Source: Umezawaea endophytica (GTDB lineage Bacteria; Actinomycetota; Actinomycetes; Mycobacteriales; Pseudonocardiaceae). From it: DNA of 64,000 nucleotides. Where the stretch lies: NCBI RefSeq assembly GCF_025061645.1, contig NZ_JANYMP010000026.1, forward strand, positions 25,488 through 89,487, written 5' to 3'. Under the pieces are notes generated by a model. It was not told the DNA's origin and searched no databases. It saw only the letters and a program-made list of their open reading frames with translations. The position numbers and the translations under genes were made by a program. Positions 26,736 to 34,980 of this stretch are shown piece by piece (position 1 is the stretch's first letter; each line of letters begins with the position of its first letter).

Positions 26736-27215
26736 TCAGGCGCGTTCGGTGACGACGCCCGCCGCGGAGACCACGAGACCCGCCTGCGCGCCGCCCCCGC
26801 CGCAGTCCGGGCCGTTCGGGTAGGTCTGCTTCGGCGTCACGGTCAGGTCCTCGTCGAGCACGACGGCGCCCGCCGAGTCCGCCAGCGTCAGGGTCACGGT
26901 GACGGGCTCGGAGGGCAGGCCCACGACCTCCGCGAAGCCGATCATCCCGCCCGTCGGCACGACCGACACCCCGCAGGTGTCGGTGGGGGCGGTGCCGGTG
27001 CACGTCTCCCGCCCGTTCGTGGTCGCGGGCGTCAGCGTCACGGCCGGTTTCGTGCACTTGCCACCCCAGCAGACCTCCAGCGTCGCGGACTTCACGCCGG
27101 GCAGGTCGACGTCCAGGCCGATGCCGACCCGTGTGCCGATGAGCGTGCAGGCCTTGGGTTCCGCGGCGCACCCGCAGAGGGCGAGCAGCGACGCGATGAC
27201 GGCGATGATCCTCAT
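26736..27215 (-). CDS. Small secreted lipoprotein, unknown function
   Basis: 159 residues. The ATG at 27215 follows GGAGC and gives a short signal peptide MRIIAVIASLLALCGCAAEP with a lipobox-like LCGC, so membrane anchoring is likely. The mature part has paired cysteines (EVCWGGKC, ETCTGTAPTDTCG, PDCGGGG) and an immunoglobulin-like beta pattern (VTVTLTLADSAGAVVLDEDL). I do not recognise the family. It lies alone between proteases 2 and 3, same direction. Confidence 0.7.
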   Translation of the reverse strand: MRIIAVIASLLALCGCAAEPKACTLIGTRVGIGLDVDLPGVKSATLEVCWGGKCTKPAVTLTPATTNGRETCTGTAPTDTCGVSVVPTGGMIGFAEVVGLPSEPVTVTLTLADSAGAVVLDEDLTVTPKQTYPNGPDCGGGGAQAGLVVSAAGVVTERA

Positions 27216-27262
27216 GTGCTCCAGACGGAAGCGACGGCCGATCGGGTTGCTCCGCGTCGGGT

Positions 27263-27298
27263 GAGCGGGCCCGTGGCGCGAGAACGCCACGGGCCCGC
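27263..27298 (-). terminator. Hairpin after protease 3
   Basis: GCGGGCCCGTGGCG (27265-27278) pairs exactly with CGCCACGGGCCCGC (27285-27298) around CGAGAA. It differs from the hairpin at 19083-19116 in only a few positions, so it was duplicated with the protease 3' end. Confidence 0.75.
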
Positions 27299-27303
27299 CA
27301 CTG

Positions 27304-30300
27304 CTAGCCCGCGATCTTGTAAGCGCGGATCACGGTGTTCTCGACGGAGTTCCCCTTGCTGTCGGTGGCCTTGGCCCGCAGTGAGGCGAAGCTGCCGGCG
27401 GGTCCGTTGTGGACGATCGCCGACCTGCCGATGACGGGTGCGTGGCGCCAGGTCTTGCCGTCGTCGAAGGAGACGTCGACGGTGATCCGGTTGACGCGGC
27501 CGTTGTCGGCACCGGGGTTCTGCTGCACGAGCAGCGGAACCGCGATCAGCCGTCCGGCGGGTGCGGAGTTCTTCTTGTCCAGCTTCGGCAGGAAGCGGAC
27601 GACCGACAGCGGCAGCGACTTGGACTGCTGCCCGTCCACGTGCGCCGAGCGGAACGTCCACGCGGCGCTGACCCTGGTGCTGAACTCGGACACGCCGCTG
27701 CGGGTCGCCTCGGACTCCAGGCGGTAGGCCCCCGCCTCGGCTGGCACGGTGAAGTCGCCGTACGTGGTGGTGGTCTCACCGACCTTCGTGCCGTTGCGGA
27801 AGAGCGTTGTCCTGGCCGAGTCGACCAGCGAGTAGCCCTCACCGCCCCTGTTGTCGCTGAAGAGCGGCACCGAGGCGCGGATGGAGTCGCCGCTCCGGCC
27901 CAACGCCCGCAGGTAGCCGTCCAAGCCGGGGCTGAAGACGGCGTAGTTGGGCGCGAGCTCGTAGCTCTTGCCCGGCTTGTACTTCTTCGGGGGCGTGACC
28001 TGCTCCGTCTCCAGCGAGTTGCCCGACACCTGGTCGTACAGGGCACCCCACGTGGTGTTGTCACCGGCGACGAGGTCGACCATCGTGCCGGACTCGCCCA
28101 TGGGCGCGATCCACGACCAGCCGCCACCGCCGTCGGGGTCCGTCCCGAGCAGCGCGTGCGCGTGGGTCCGGCCTTCCGGGGTCGGGCCGACCGTGGTCCT
28201 GACCTCGGCGAAGTCCTTCTTGGCCAGGTCGCGGACGTGCCCGGTGGGCGCCTTCCCCAACCACGCCGAGCCGAACCGGTAGTTGATCGGCGTGTCACCG
28301 TCCGGGGTGCCGCGCCACTGGACGCCCATCCGCGCCGTCAGGTCACCCGGCGCGACGTCCGGGCCGAGCTGGGCCGTCGTCAGGGTGTCGCCGAAGTCGC
28401 TGAGGTAGATCAGGCCGTAGCCGGTGCTCTTCTGCCCCGACCGCCTGGTCACGGAGTACTCGCCCAGCACGCCCTCGGCCGCGGGCTCGGGGACGGACAC
28501 CTTGACGGGCTTGGCGACCCGCGCGTCGATGTCGACGACGGTGTCCCCGCTGACCGTGAGCTTCGGCCGCGTGAGCACCGCCCAGTCGGACCCGGTCACG
28601 ATGTAGGTCGTGCCGAAGTAGTCGCCCTTCGGCACGCGGACGCTGCTGCTCCCGTCCTCCTCGTAGAAGCCGTAGGCCTTCATCGTGTCGAGCGCCACGA
28701 GCGCCGTGGAGCTGTCCGGGGCGGGCTTGCCGTCCGGCCCGGTGTGGTTGACGGTCACGGTGTAGCTCTCGACCTCGCGCACGATGGAGAGCGGGCTGCG
28801 CACCGCTCCGCTCGCCGTGGTGGCGACGACGGTGCCGGTGTAGGCGCCGTCGACCGAGCCGATCCGGGTGTCGCCGGTGACGACCACCTTCGCCTCGCCG
28901 CCCGCGGGCACGGTCACCTTCGCCGGGGAGGCCGTGAGCAGGCCCGCGGGAGCGGGCTTGCCGTCGGGACCCTTGACGTCGACGGCCACGTCCAGCGCGA
29001 CCGCGTCGGTACCGGAGTTGCGGTAGACGACCTCCTTGGAGACCGGCACGTCGTCGGCGTGCGGCCACTCGTGCAGGCCGAGGCTGAGGCTCGCGGGCTC
29101 GGCCGTCACGGTCTGGGTGATGGCCTTGGTCAGGTCGATCCGCCCGGTGCCCTGGTCGAACGCGGTCAGCGCCGGGTTCGGCTTCGCCGAGGCGACCAGC
29201 GCCGCCTTGATCCGCGATCCCGTCCAATCGGGGTGCTGCTGCTTGAGCAGCGCCGCCGCGCCCGCGACGTGCGGGGTGGCCATCGACGTGCCGGACATGG
29301 ACACGTAGCCGTCACCCGCGGGGGTGCCGATCACGCCGGTGGACGACTTCGCCGCCACGATGCCCACACCCGGTGCGGTGACGTCGGGCTTCACGGCGCC
29401 GTCGCCGACCCTGGGGCCGCGGCTGGAGAACGGGGCGATGCCGTCGTTGCGGTCCACGGCACCGACGGTGAGCGCGGCGTCCGCGCTGCCGGGGGAGCCG
29501 ATGGTCTCGGCGCCGCCCGAGTTGCCCGCCGCGATGACGAAGAGCGTGCCGTACTGGGCGGACAGCGTGTTCACCGCTTCTTCGAGCGGGTCGATCTCCG
29601 GGCTGTCACCGCCACCCAGGCTGAGGTTCACGACGTCGGCGCCCTGCTCGGCCGCCCACGCCATGCCGTCGAGGATCCACGACTCGGCGCACCCGTTGAG
29701 GACGCAGACCTTGCCGTCCATGATCTTCGCGTCCGGTGCCACGCCGCGGTACTTGGCCCCGGCGCTGGCGATCGTGGCCGCCACGTGCGTGCCGTGGCCG
29801 ACGAGGTCCTGGTTGTCGGCGTCCTCGGTGAAGTTCTGCTCCACCAGTTCCCGGCCCTTGAGGTCGGGGTGCTCGGCATCGACGCCGGTGTCGAGCACGG
29901 CGACCTTCACGCCGGTCCCGGTGTAGCCGGCCTGCCACGCCGCGGGAGCGCCGATCTGCGCCACGCTGCGGTCCAGGGTCGGCTGCCGCAGGCCGTCGAG
30001 CCTGATCTTCGTGTAGGCGCTGTCGGCGAGGAGGGCGCTCCACGCGCTCGCGGCCTGCGCCTTGGCCGTGCGGGCCGCGAACGACCGCACGGTCGGCAGT
30101 GCACCGGTGACCGCTGTCCCGACGGGGGAGCCCGCCGCGCGGAGGTCCTTGCCGGTCGTGAGGATCAGTGGAACGGAGTCGCGGTGGGCGTCGTCGTAGC
30201 GCGACTCGATGAGTTCGGTGACGTCGAACAGCCGCCTGTCCACCCGGCCCGAGGCCACCGCCCGCCGCGCGTCGGCGGGGACGACGAAGACGTGCCCCTG

Positions 30301-30543
30301 CTCGGTGGACGTGGTGAAGACAACGTTGTCGCGACCGGCGGCCTTGACGACCGAGCCACCTCCGGTCCCGTCGAGCACAACGCGGTCACCCGTGATCAGC
30401 GTGACGGAACCCGCCTTGCCCGCGGCGGGGAACCTCGTCGGCGCGGACTCCGCGGCCGTCGACTCCCCCGCCGATCCGACCACGAGTCCGAACGCGAGCG
30501 CGGCCACTCCCAGTAGAGCGCCGTGTCGTCGTGTTGATCGCAA
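27304..30543 (-). CDS. Secreted subtilisin-type protease (S8), paralog 3
   Basis: 1079 residues from a TTG at 30543, GGGAGG six bases upstream. The signal peptide RSTRRHGALLGVAALAFGLV closely parallels paralog 1. Triad: VAVLDTGVD, VGHGTHVAATIAS and SGTSMATPHVAG. The final 70 residues are almost identical to paralog 1 (PGADNGRVNRITVDVSFDDG, then SFASLRAKATDSKGN) and the DNA match continues past the stop into the terminator, so paralogs 1 and 3 are the closest pair or have undergone gene conversion. Extracellular endopeptidase, probably with separate substrate range. Confidence 0.93.
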   Translation of the reverse strand: MRSTRRHGALLGVAALAFGLVVGSAGESTAAESAPTRFPAAGKAGSVTLITGDRVVLDGTGGGSVVKAAGRDNVVFTTSTEQGHVFVVPADARRAVASGRVDRRLFDVTELIESRYDDAHRDSVPLILTTGKDLRAAGSPVGTAVTGALPTVRSFAARTAKAQAASAWSALLADSAYTKIRLDGLRQPTLDRSVAQIGAPAAWQAGYTGTGVKVAVLDTGVDAEHPDLKGRELVEQNFTEDADNQDLVGHGTHVAATIASAGAKYRGVAPDAKIMDGKVCVLNGCAESWILDGMAWAAEQGADVVNLSLGGGDSPEIDPLEEAVNTLSAQYGTLFVIAAGNSGGAETIGSPGSADAALTVGAVDRNDGIAPFSSRGPRVGDGAVKPDVTAPGVGIVAAKSSTGVIGTPAGDGYVSMSGTSMATPHVAGAAALLKQQHPDWTGSRIKAALVASAKPNPALTAFDQGTGRIDLTKAITQTVTAEPASLSLGLHEWPHADDVPVSKEVVYRNSGTDAVALDVAVDVKGPDGKPAPAGLLTASPAKVTVPAGGEAKVVVTGDTRIGSVDGAYTGTVVATTASGAVRSPLSIVREVESYTVTVNHTGPDGKPAPDSSTALVALDTMKAYGFYEEDGSSSVRVPKGDYFGTTYIVTGSDWAVLTRPKLTVSGDTVVDIDARVAKPVKVSVPEPAAEGVLGEYSVTRRSGQKSTGYGLIYLSDFGDTLTTAQLGPDVAPGDLTARMGVQWRGTPDGDTPINYRFGSAWLGKAPTGHVRDLAKKDFAEVRTTVGPTPEGRTHAHALLGTDPDGGGGWSWIAPMGESGTMVDLVAGDNTTWGALYDQVSGNSLETEQVTPPKKYKPGKSYELAPNYAVFSPGLDGYLRALGRSGDSIRASVPLFSDNRGGEGYSLVDSARTTLFRNGTKVGETTTTYGDFTVPAEAGAYRLESEATRSGVSEFSTRVSAAWTFRSAHVDGQQSKSLPLSVVRFLPKLDKKNSAPAGRLIAVPLLVQQNPGADNGRVNRITVDVSFDDGKTWRHAPVIGRSAIVHNGPAGSFASLRAKATDSKGNSVENTVIRAYKIAG

Positions 30544-30588
30544 CAGCCACCTCCCGGTTTGGTGAATCCGTGCGGGAACGCACGACCG

Positions 30589-30658
30589 GGGCGTCGATCG
30601 AACGGTGGCGGCGGTGTACCGAAAGTGACGAAAGACCCCGGCACTTTCGAACATATCG
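30589..30658 (-). promoter_or_regulatory. Upstream region of protease 3 shared with protease 2
   Basis: Aligns with 26588-26658. Here it also contains a perfect 8-bp inverted repeat, CGAAAGTG (30621-30628) and CACTTTCG (30642-30649), which is not conserved in the protease 2 copy. The gap 30544-30799 holds nothing else that I can identify. Confidence 0.4.
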
Positions 30659-30799
30659 ACGTTTGAGAAGCGTGCCTTCCACTTGACGGGCGAAGTTCCG
30701 GCCGACCTTCTGCCACGCTCCGTGACGGAAAACGGCGTGAGCAGGGGCGTGGCAGAGATGTGCCACGGTCGTCCCGTATCAGTTCGCGGCGCTCTCGCG

Positions 30800-31147
30800 T
30801 CAGGACGCGGTCCGGCGCCACCAGCGCTTCGGTTTCACCGGCGGCAGGGCCCCGCGGTCCCGCGCCCAGGCCGTGAAGGCCGCGGCGTCCTCCCGAGCCC
30901 GGCTGCCCGCCACCCGCGGGTGGGCCAGGGCGTACTCGTCGAACAGCGGGCGGAAGCGGTCCGCCAGCGCGTCGACGGCCTCCGGCGCGAGCATCGCCAC
31001 GATGCCGCGCCGCTTCGCCAGCAGCGACCGTGCCTCCACGCGCAGCAGGCGCTCGTCGAACCCGCCGGGGGAGGGGCCGCCCGCCAGCAGCGCGGTCAGC
31101 AGCTCCGCCTGGGCCCTGGCCAGCCGTTCCCGCGCCCCGTCGGTCAT
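30800..31147 (-). CDS. Small helical partner of the DUF692 enzyme
   Basis: 115 residues from an ATG at 31147 that overlaps the DUF692 stop by four bases. All-helical and basic at the end ([11 protein letters not shown]), with [38 protein letters not shown] and [18 protein letters not shown]. It has no Cys and no membrane segment. DUF692 enzymes usually pair with a second small protein that presents the peptide; by position and coupling this gene is the candidate, although it does not look like MbnC or DUF2063. Function inferred from context only. Confidence 0.75.
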   Translation of the reverse strand: MTDGARERLARAQAELLTALLAGGPSPGGFDERLLRVEARSLLAKRRGIVAMLAPEAVDALADRFRPLFDEYALAHPRVAGSRAREDAAAFTAWARDRGALPPVKPKRWWRRTAS

Positions 31148-31959
31148 CCGCGCCCCGCCAGCACCGCGCGGATCGCCGCCATCTCGCCCGCCAGCTCGGT
31201 GTCGGACGGGTAGTTGTCGTCGCGCTCCAGCAGCACACCGGGCGGGTCCACGCGGGACCTCAGCTCGCCCAGCAGGTCCAGCACCTCCGGCAGCACCGCG
31301 TGGGCGTGGGTGTCGTGGTAGACGCCGTCGTTCTCCACGCCACCCGCCACGTGCACGTAGGCCAGGCGCTCCAACGGGATCTCGTCCAGGAACCGGTTCG
31401 GGTCCGTGCCGAGGTTGCGGGCGTTCGCGTGCAGGTTCGCCACGTCGATCAGCAGGAAGCAGTCCGTGCGCTCCACCAGGTCCGCCAGGAACTGGCCCTC
31501 GGTCAGCTCGCCGTCCGGCCACTCCAGCAGCGCGGCGATGTTCTCCAGCGCCAGCGGCACCGGCAGGTTCGCCTGCGCCGTCCTCACGTTGGCCACCAGC
31601 ACGTCCAGCGCGTCCCGCGTGCGCGGCACCGGCATCAGGTGCCCGGAGTCGAGCCCGCCCGCGCGGACGAAGCACACGTGGTCGCTCACCAGCGGCGCGC
31701 CCAGCGCCTCCGCCACCGAGCCGAGGTGCTCGACCCGGTGCGCGTCGACGGGGTCCGCGCTGCCCAGCGAGAGCGACACCGCGTGCGGCAGCACCGGCAC
31801 ACCCCGTTCGCGCAGCAGCAGGATCGACTCCGGCAGGTGCTCCACGTGCAGGTTCTCCGCGACCACCTCGACGAAGTCGACGTCGGGCAGCCGTTCCACG
31901 GTCAGGTCGATCTCCGCGCGCCAGCCGATGCCGACGCCGAGCCTGTCGATGGCACCCAT
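31144..31959 (-). CDS. DUF692 (MNIO) multinuclear iron oxidative enzyme
   Basis: 271 residues from the ATG at 31959, which shares one base with the upstream stop (TGATG). Family landmarks with metal ligands are all visible: [88 protein letters not shown] and LLERDDNYP. Characterised relatives (MbnB, TglH) are iron enzymes that oxidatively modify Cys or other residues of ribosomal peptides. The Cys-rich tails encoded immediately upstream are the obvious candidate substrates. Likely cytosolic. Confidence 0.9.
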   Translation of the reverse strand: MGAIDRLGVGIGWRAEIDLTVERLPDVDFVEVVAENLHVEHLPESILLLRERGVPVLPHAVSLSLGSADPVDAHRVEHLGSVAEALGAPLVSDHVCFVRAGGLDSGHLMPVPRTRDALDVLVANVRTAQANLPVPLALENIAALLEWPDGELTEGQFLADLVERTDCFLLIDVANLHANARNLGTDPNRFLDEIPLERLAYVHVAGGVENDGVYHDTHAHAVLPEVLDLLGELRSRVDPPGVLLERDDNYPSDTELAGEMAAIRAVLAGRG

Positions 31960-32795
31960 CAGTCCCCACCTCCTCCGCCACCGCACGACGAGCCGCAGGA
32001 CGATCCGCTGCTGCACGACGACGAGCTGTCACTGCTGGAACCGCAGCCGCTGTTCGAGCCGCAGCCACTGGAACAGCTATTGCAACTGCTCCCGTACATG
32101 GTGCCGCCGTCCGAGCCGTTCCTGTTCCGGGCGTGCTTGCCCCGGCGCAGCGTCGCGCCCGCGCTCGGCACGATCCCGAGCATCTCCCACACGTAGTACA
32201 TGTTCGGGAAATTCCCAATGCGTCCCGTCAGGCCGTGCTGGGCCACGATGCCGACCCGGTCGTTCGACATGACCACGACCTTCCGCTCCTCGCGGCGGCC
32301 CGCCCGGCGCACCGGACGGCGCATCCGGCCCGCGACCCAGCGGACGGCCAGCGCGAGCACGACCACCAGGATCGCGATCCCGGCGTTCAGGTCCACCAGG
32401 CCGACGGCGGCGATGGCGCCGACCGCGGCGACGACGCAGAGGAACCGGACGAAGCCCCACGCCTTGCGCCTGCCGGGCGAGATCAGCAGACCCCGGTCGA
32501 CCAGGTGCTGCTTCAGCGCGTCCAGCGCGCCGCTGCCCGCCGTGGACTTGATCAGCTCGCCCAGCATCCGGCCGGTGCGGGCCGCGCCCAGCGCGTACGC
32601 CTCCAACGGTGTCGCCGCGCCCTGCGAGGTCGCGGACACCGCGCTCACCACCCCCTCACGGGAGATCCGCAGGAGTCCCGCCTCCAGCAGCCGGACGACC
32701 GCCACCTCCGCGGCGCGGCCAGGCCCGCCGGACAGGTAGCCGAATTCCTCGACCGAGATGCCTGTTCTGCCCGAAATATCCGTCCCGGAAGCCAT
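31959..32795 (-). CDS. TIGR04222-like membrane protein with a seven-Cys, Ser/Gly-rich tail (B)
   Basis: 278 residues from the ATG at 32795. N-terminal domain: [20 protein letters not shown] and [17 protein letters not shown], then [20 protein letters not shown]. Two membrane helices lie at about 140-185 ([36 protein letters not shown]). The last about 48 residues are almost entirely Ser, Gly, Cys and Asn with seven cysteines in SSC, NSC, SGC and GSSC contexts, ending in GGGGGGD. The final Gly codons double as the DUF692 ribosome site. I read the tail as a possible modified peptide region; that is inference. Confidence 0.82.
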   Translation of the reverse strand: MASGTDISGRTGISVEEFGYLSGGPGRAAEVAVVRLLEAGLLRISREGVVSAVSATSQGAATPLEAYALGAARTGRMLGELIKSTAGSGALDALKQHLVDRGLLISPGRRKAWGFVRFLCVVAAVGAIAAVGLVDLNAGIAILVVVLALAVRWVAGRMRRPVRRAGRREERKVVVMSNDRVGIVAQHGLTGRIGNFPNMYYVWEMLGIVPSAGATLRRGKHARNRNGSDGGTMYGSSCNSCSSGCGSNSGCGSSSDSSSSCSSGSSCGSSCGGGGGGD

Positions 32796-32866
32796 TGACC
32801 GCCGCCTTTCCCACAAGCCGATGGCCATCCGACTCCGCGGCGGGCCCATTCGTTCCGCGCTGTGAG

Positions 32867-32912
32867 GCCGAGGCCACCACGGCGACGTCAAGTCGTCCGC
32901 GATGGCCTCGGC
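32867..32912 (-). terminator. Hairpin between the two TIGR04222-like genes
   Basis: GCCGAGGCCA (32867-32876) pairs exactly with TGGCCTCGGC (32903-32912); an inner GACG/CGTC stem adds to it. It lies within the 130-base gap between genes A and B, so it may attenuate read-through and set the ratio of A to the enzyme genes. Confidence 0.55.
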
Positions 32913-32925
32913 ACCCCCTCACCGG

Positions 32926-33801
32926 CTAGCTGCCACCCCCGCCGCAGCCGCCGCCCCCACCACAACTGCTTCCTCCGCCACTGCTGCAACTGCTCCCGCC
33001 GGTGCTGCAACCGGTCCCGGACGAGACGTAACCGCCGCCGCTGCTCGTGCTCGCGGCCGTGTACATCAGCGACGTGCGCAGGGCCAGGTCGGGGTGCGCG
33101 GACAACCCGCCGAGGGCGACCAGCCCCGCCACACCGCCCGCGCTCGCCGCCGCCCTGCTGCCCGACCGGGCGCCCTCCAGGGCGCGGTCACCCGCGGCCG
33201 TGCGCCTGATCGAGCCGGACCGGGTCAGCAGCACGACCAGCACGGCGGTGAGGATCAACTGGAGCGTCAGCCAGCCGACGGGAGCGCCGATCGCGATCCC
33301 GTTGACCCAGCGGACCACCCCGATGGCGAACAGCACCACCATCGGCAGCGCGCCCACCCGCAGTTCCCGCTTGGCCGTGGAGGGCTCGATGAGCATCCCC
33401 GCCCCGCTGAGCCGGGTCCCGACCGCCTTCACCGCGTCCGCCTGCACCACGGAGGCCATGAGCAGGTTCAGCGTGCGGTTGCTGTAGCGGCCCGCGTCCG
33501 CCAGCACGGCGCGGTCCACGGCGTTGGTCGCCTTCGGCTTGCCGATCAGCCCCACCGTGCCGCGTCGGGTCGACCGGAGCGCCTCGGCCTCGATCAGCCT
33601 GGCCAGGGAGGCCTCGACCACCCGTCGAGGCCCGCCCGCGAGGTACGCCAACTCGTCGACGTCCACGCTCCCCGCGGGCGCGCCCACCCGGCTCGCCCGC
33701 ATCCGGATCCGCACACCGATCGCGAACAGCACCGAGATGCCCAGCGCGATCCAGTAGATGTTCAGGAATTCCGGGCCCGAAAGCCCCCAAGGTTGCTCCA
33801 C
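32926..33801 (-). CDS. TIGR04222-like membrane protein with a four-Cys, Gly/Ser-rich tail (A)
   Basis: 291 residues from a GTG at 33801 after GGGGGTGG. It has an N-terminal membrane helix (LNIYWIALGISVLFAIGV), the domain core (SVDVDELAYLAGGPRRVVEA, LARLIEAEALRSTRRG), two more helices (LPMVVLFAIGVVRWV; LTLQLILTAVLVVLL) and a C-terminal tail of about 40 residues made of Gly and Ser with four Cys ([16 protein letters not shown]). It is first in the operon. The two TIGR04222-like proteins are related over their domains but differ in the number of tail cysteines. Confidence 0.82.
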   Translation of the reverse strand: MEQPWGLSGPEFLNIYWIALGISVLFAIGVRIRMRASRVGAPAGSVDVDELAYLAGGPRRVVEASLARLIEAEALRSTRRGTVGLIGKPKATNAVDRAVLADAGRYSNRTLNLLMASVVQADAVKAVGTRLSGAGMLIEPSTAKRELRVGALPMVVLFAIGVVRWVNGIAIGAPVGWLTLQLILTAVLVVLLTRSGSIRRTAAGDRALEGARSGSRAAASAGGVAGLVALGGLSAHPDLALRTSLMYTAASTSSGGGYVSSGTGCSTGGSSCSSGGGSSCGGGGGCGGGGS

Positions 33802-34127
33802 GGTCCACCCCCTGCCGCTCTTGGCGGAACTCGTCCGCCAATCGAGAGGCAAGCGTGTGCTCTGGAACACATCCCGACAAGGGGCTTGAGCGAAATTTAG
33901 GCTGCTGTTGGGTATTGCTTAGGAGGACGACGACCCGTCGACTCCGCTGGACCCCTCGCCATCAGTTCCTTTGAGCAAGAACATGCTTCCTCCCAGGTCG
34001 GAGACCGGTCCGGATGACGTCACCCAAGGACGTCATCCGGGGCAACCACACCAGTCTGCTTCACGGAGACCCGATTGTCGCCTGTTGCGCTGCGTGCTCG
34101 AACGACTCCGGAGAGACGCATTCCGCA
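33802..34127. other. Intergenic region carrying the MNIO operon promoter and the msrB terminator
   Basis: About 325 bases with no gene that I can support. The right part holds the hairpin at 34010-34040 after msrB. The left part (33802-33960) must carry the promoter for the minus-strand operon; I see no clear operator there. Local G+C is lower than average around 33890-33920. Confidence 0.5.
34010..34040 (-). terminator. Perfect 12-bp hairpin downstream of msrB
   Basis: CCGGATGACGTC (34010-34021) pairs exactly with GACGTCATCCGG (34029-34040) around ACCCAAG. It is about 90 bases beyond the msrB stop and upstream of the MNIO operon, so it probably insulates the two units. Confidence 0.65.
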
Positions 34128-34556
34128 TTAGGGCGCGGATTCGTCCACCAATCGCAAGCTGATGCTGTTGATGCAGTAACGCTGATCCGTAGGAGTGTCG
34201 TAACCCTCGCCCTCGAAAACGTGCCCGAGGTGGCTGTGGCAGTTCCCGCACAGCACTTCCGTGCGGACCATGCCCATGGCGCGGTCCTCGCGCAGGATCA
34301 CCCGGTCCGCCGCCAGCGGCGAGAAGAACGAGGGCCAGCCGCAGTGCGAGTCGAACTTGGTCTCGCTGCGGAACAGTTCGGTGCCGCACGCGCGGCACTC
34401 GTAGACACCGACCTTCTTGGTGTCCGTGTACTCACCGACCCACGCGGGCTCGGTGCCGCCCTGGCGCAGGACGCGGTACTCGCTGGGGGTCAGGCTCTCC
34501 CGCCACTCCTGCTCCGAGCGGACGACCTTCGGCGTGGCGCCGACAACAGGTTCCAT
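34128..34556 (-). CDS. msrB: Peptide-methionine (R)-S-oxide reductase
   Basis: 142 residues. Catalytic Cys is Cys128 in QRYCINSISL; the structural zinc is bound by Cys54 and Cys57 (YECRACGTEL) and Cys103 and Cys106 (LCGNCHSHLGH). The substrate pocket HCGWPSFFSP is present. It reduces the R epimer of methionine sulfoxide in proteins using thioredoxin. It is read toward the MNIO operon; this grouping near hemQ is one I recall from other actinobacteria, not verified here. Confidence 0.96.
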   Translation of the reverse strand: MEPVVGATPKVVRSEQEWRESLTPSEYRVLRQGGTEPAWVGEYTDTKKVGVYECRACGTELFRSETKFDSHCGWPSFFSPLAADRVILREDRAMGMVRTEVLCGNCHSHLGHVFEGEGYDTPTDQRYCINSISLRLVDESAP

Positions 34557-34644
34557 GCCTCCACGCTAATGCGATTCGGGCGCCGGGGTGGGTTGCGGGT
34601 GTCTTACGGAACAGCGATGGGCGCCCGTCGACCGGGCGCCGACG

Positions 34645-34959
34645 TCACCCGAACAGGACCCCGATGATCTCGCCGAGGCCGAACCACACGCTGATCAGCA
34701 CGCCGAGCAGGATCAGCGTCACCACCAGCACCGCGAGGAAGCGCTGCTCCCCGCTGGCGCGGTTCGCCGAGTCGGCGAAGTCCGCCACGCCGTCGAGGTA
34801 GCCCTCGACCGTGTAGCCCGGCCGTTCCCGCTCCATCCGGTCCAGGTGCTCCGCGAAGGCCTTCGCCTCGGGATCCGCCGGATCGAGCCCGATGAGGTCG
34901 TCGGAGAACCGCTTCGCCGGTCCTTCGTCTGGTCTTTCCGCGCCTGGAAAGGTGGCCAT
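34645..34959 (-). CDS. Small single-pass membrane protein
   Basis: 104 residues. The N-terminal 75 residues are acidic and soluble (KRFSDDLIGLDPADPEAKAF, HLDRMERERPGYTVEGYLDG); one membrane helix follows at about 75-98 (FLAVLVVTLILLGVLISVWF). I do not recognise the family. It is a stand-alone gene between msrB and the asparaginase, same direction as both. Confidence 0.65.
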   Translation of the reverse strand: MATFPGAERPDEGPAKRFSDDLIGLDPADPEAKAFAEHLDRMERERPGYTVEGYLDGVADFADSANRASGEQRFLAVLVVTLILLGVLISVWFGLGEIIGVLFG

Positions 34960-34980
34960 GCTCCCGAGAATAGAGGGTCC

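Noticed and set aside
27409..30516. 1035-codon open frame antisense to protease 3 (and similar long antisense frames at 23597-26554, 47540-50425 and 19262-21028)
   Set aside because: Long antisense frames are expected in very high G+C DNA. The translations are low-complexity Arg/Gly/Asp/Val text with no domains, while the opposite strand encodes clear protein families.
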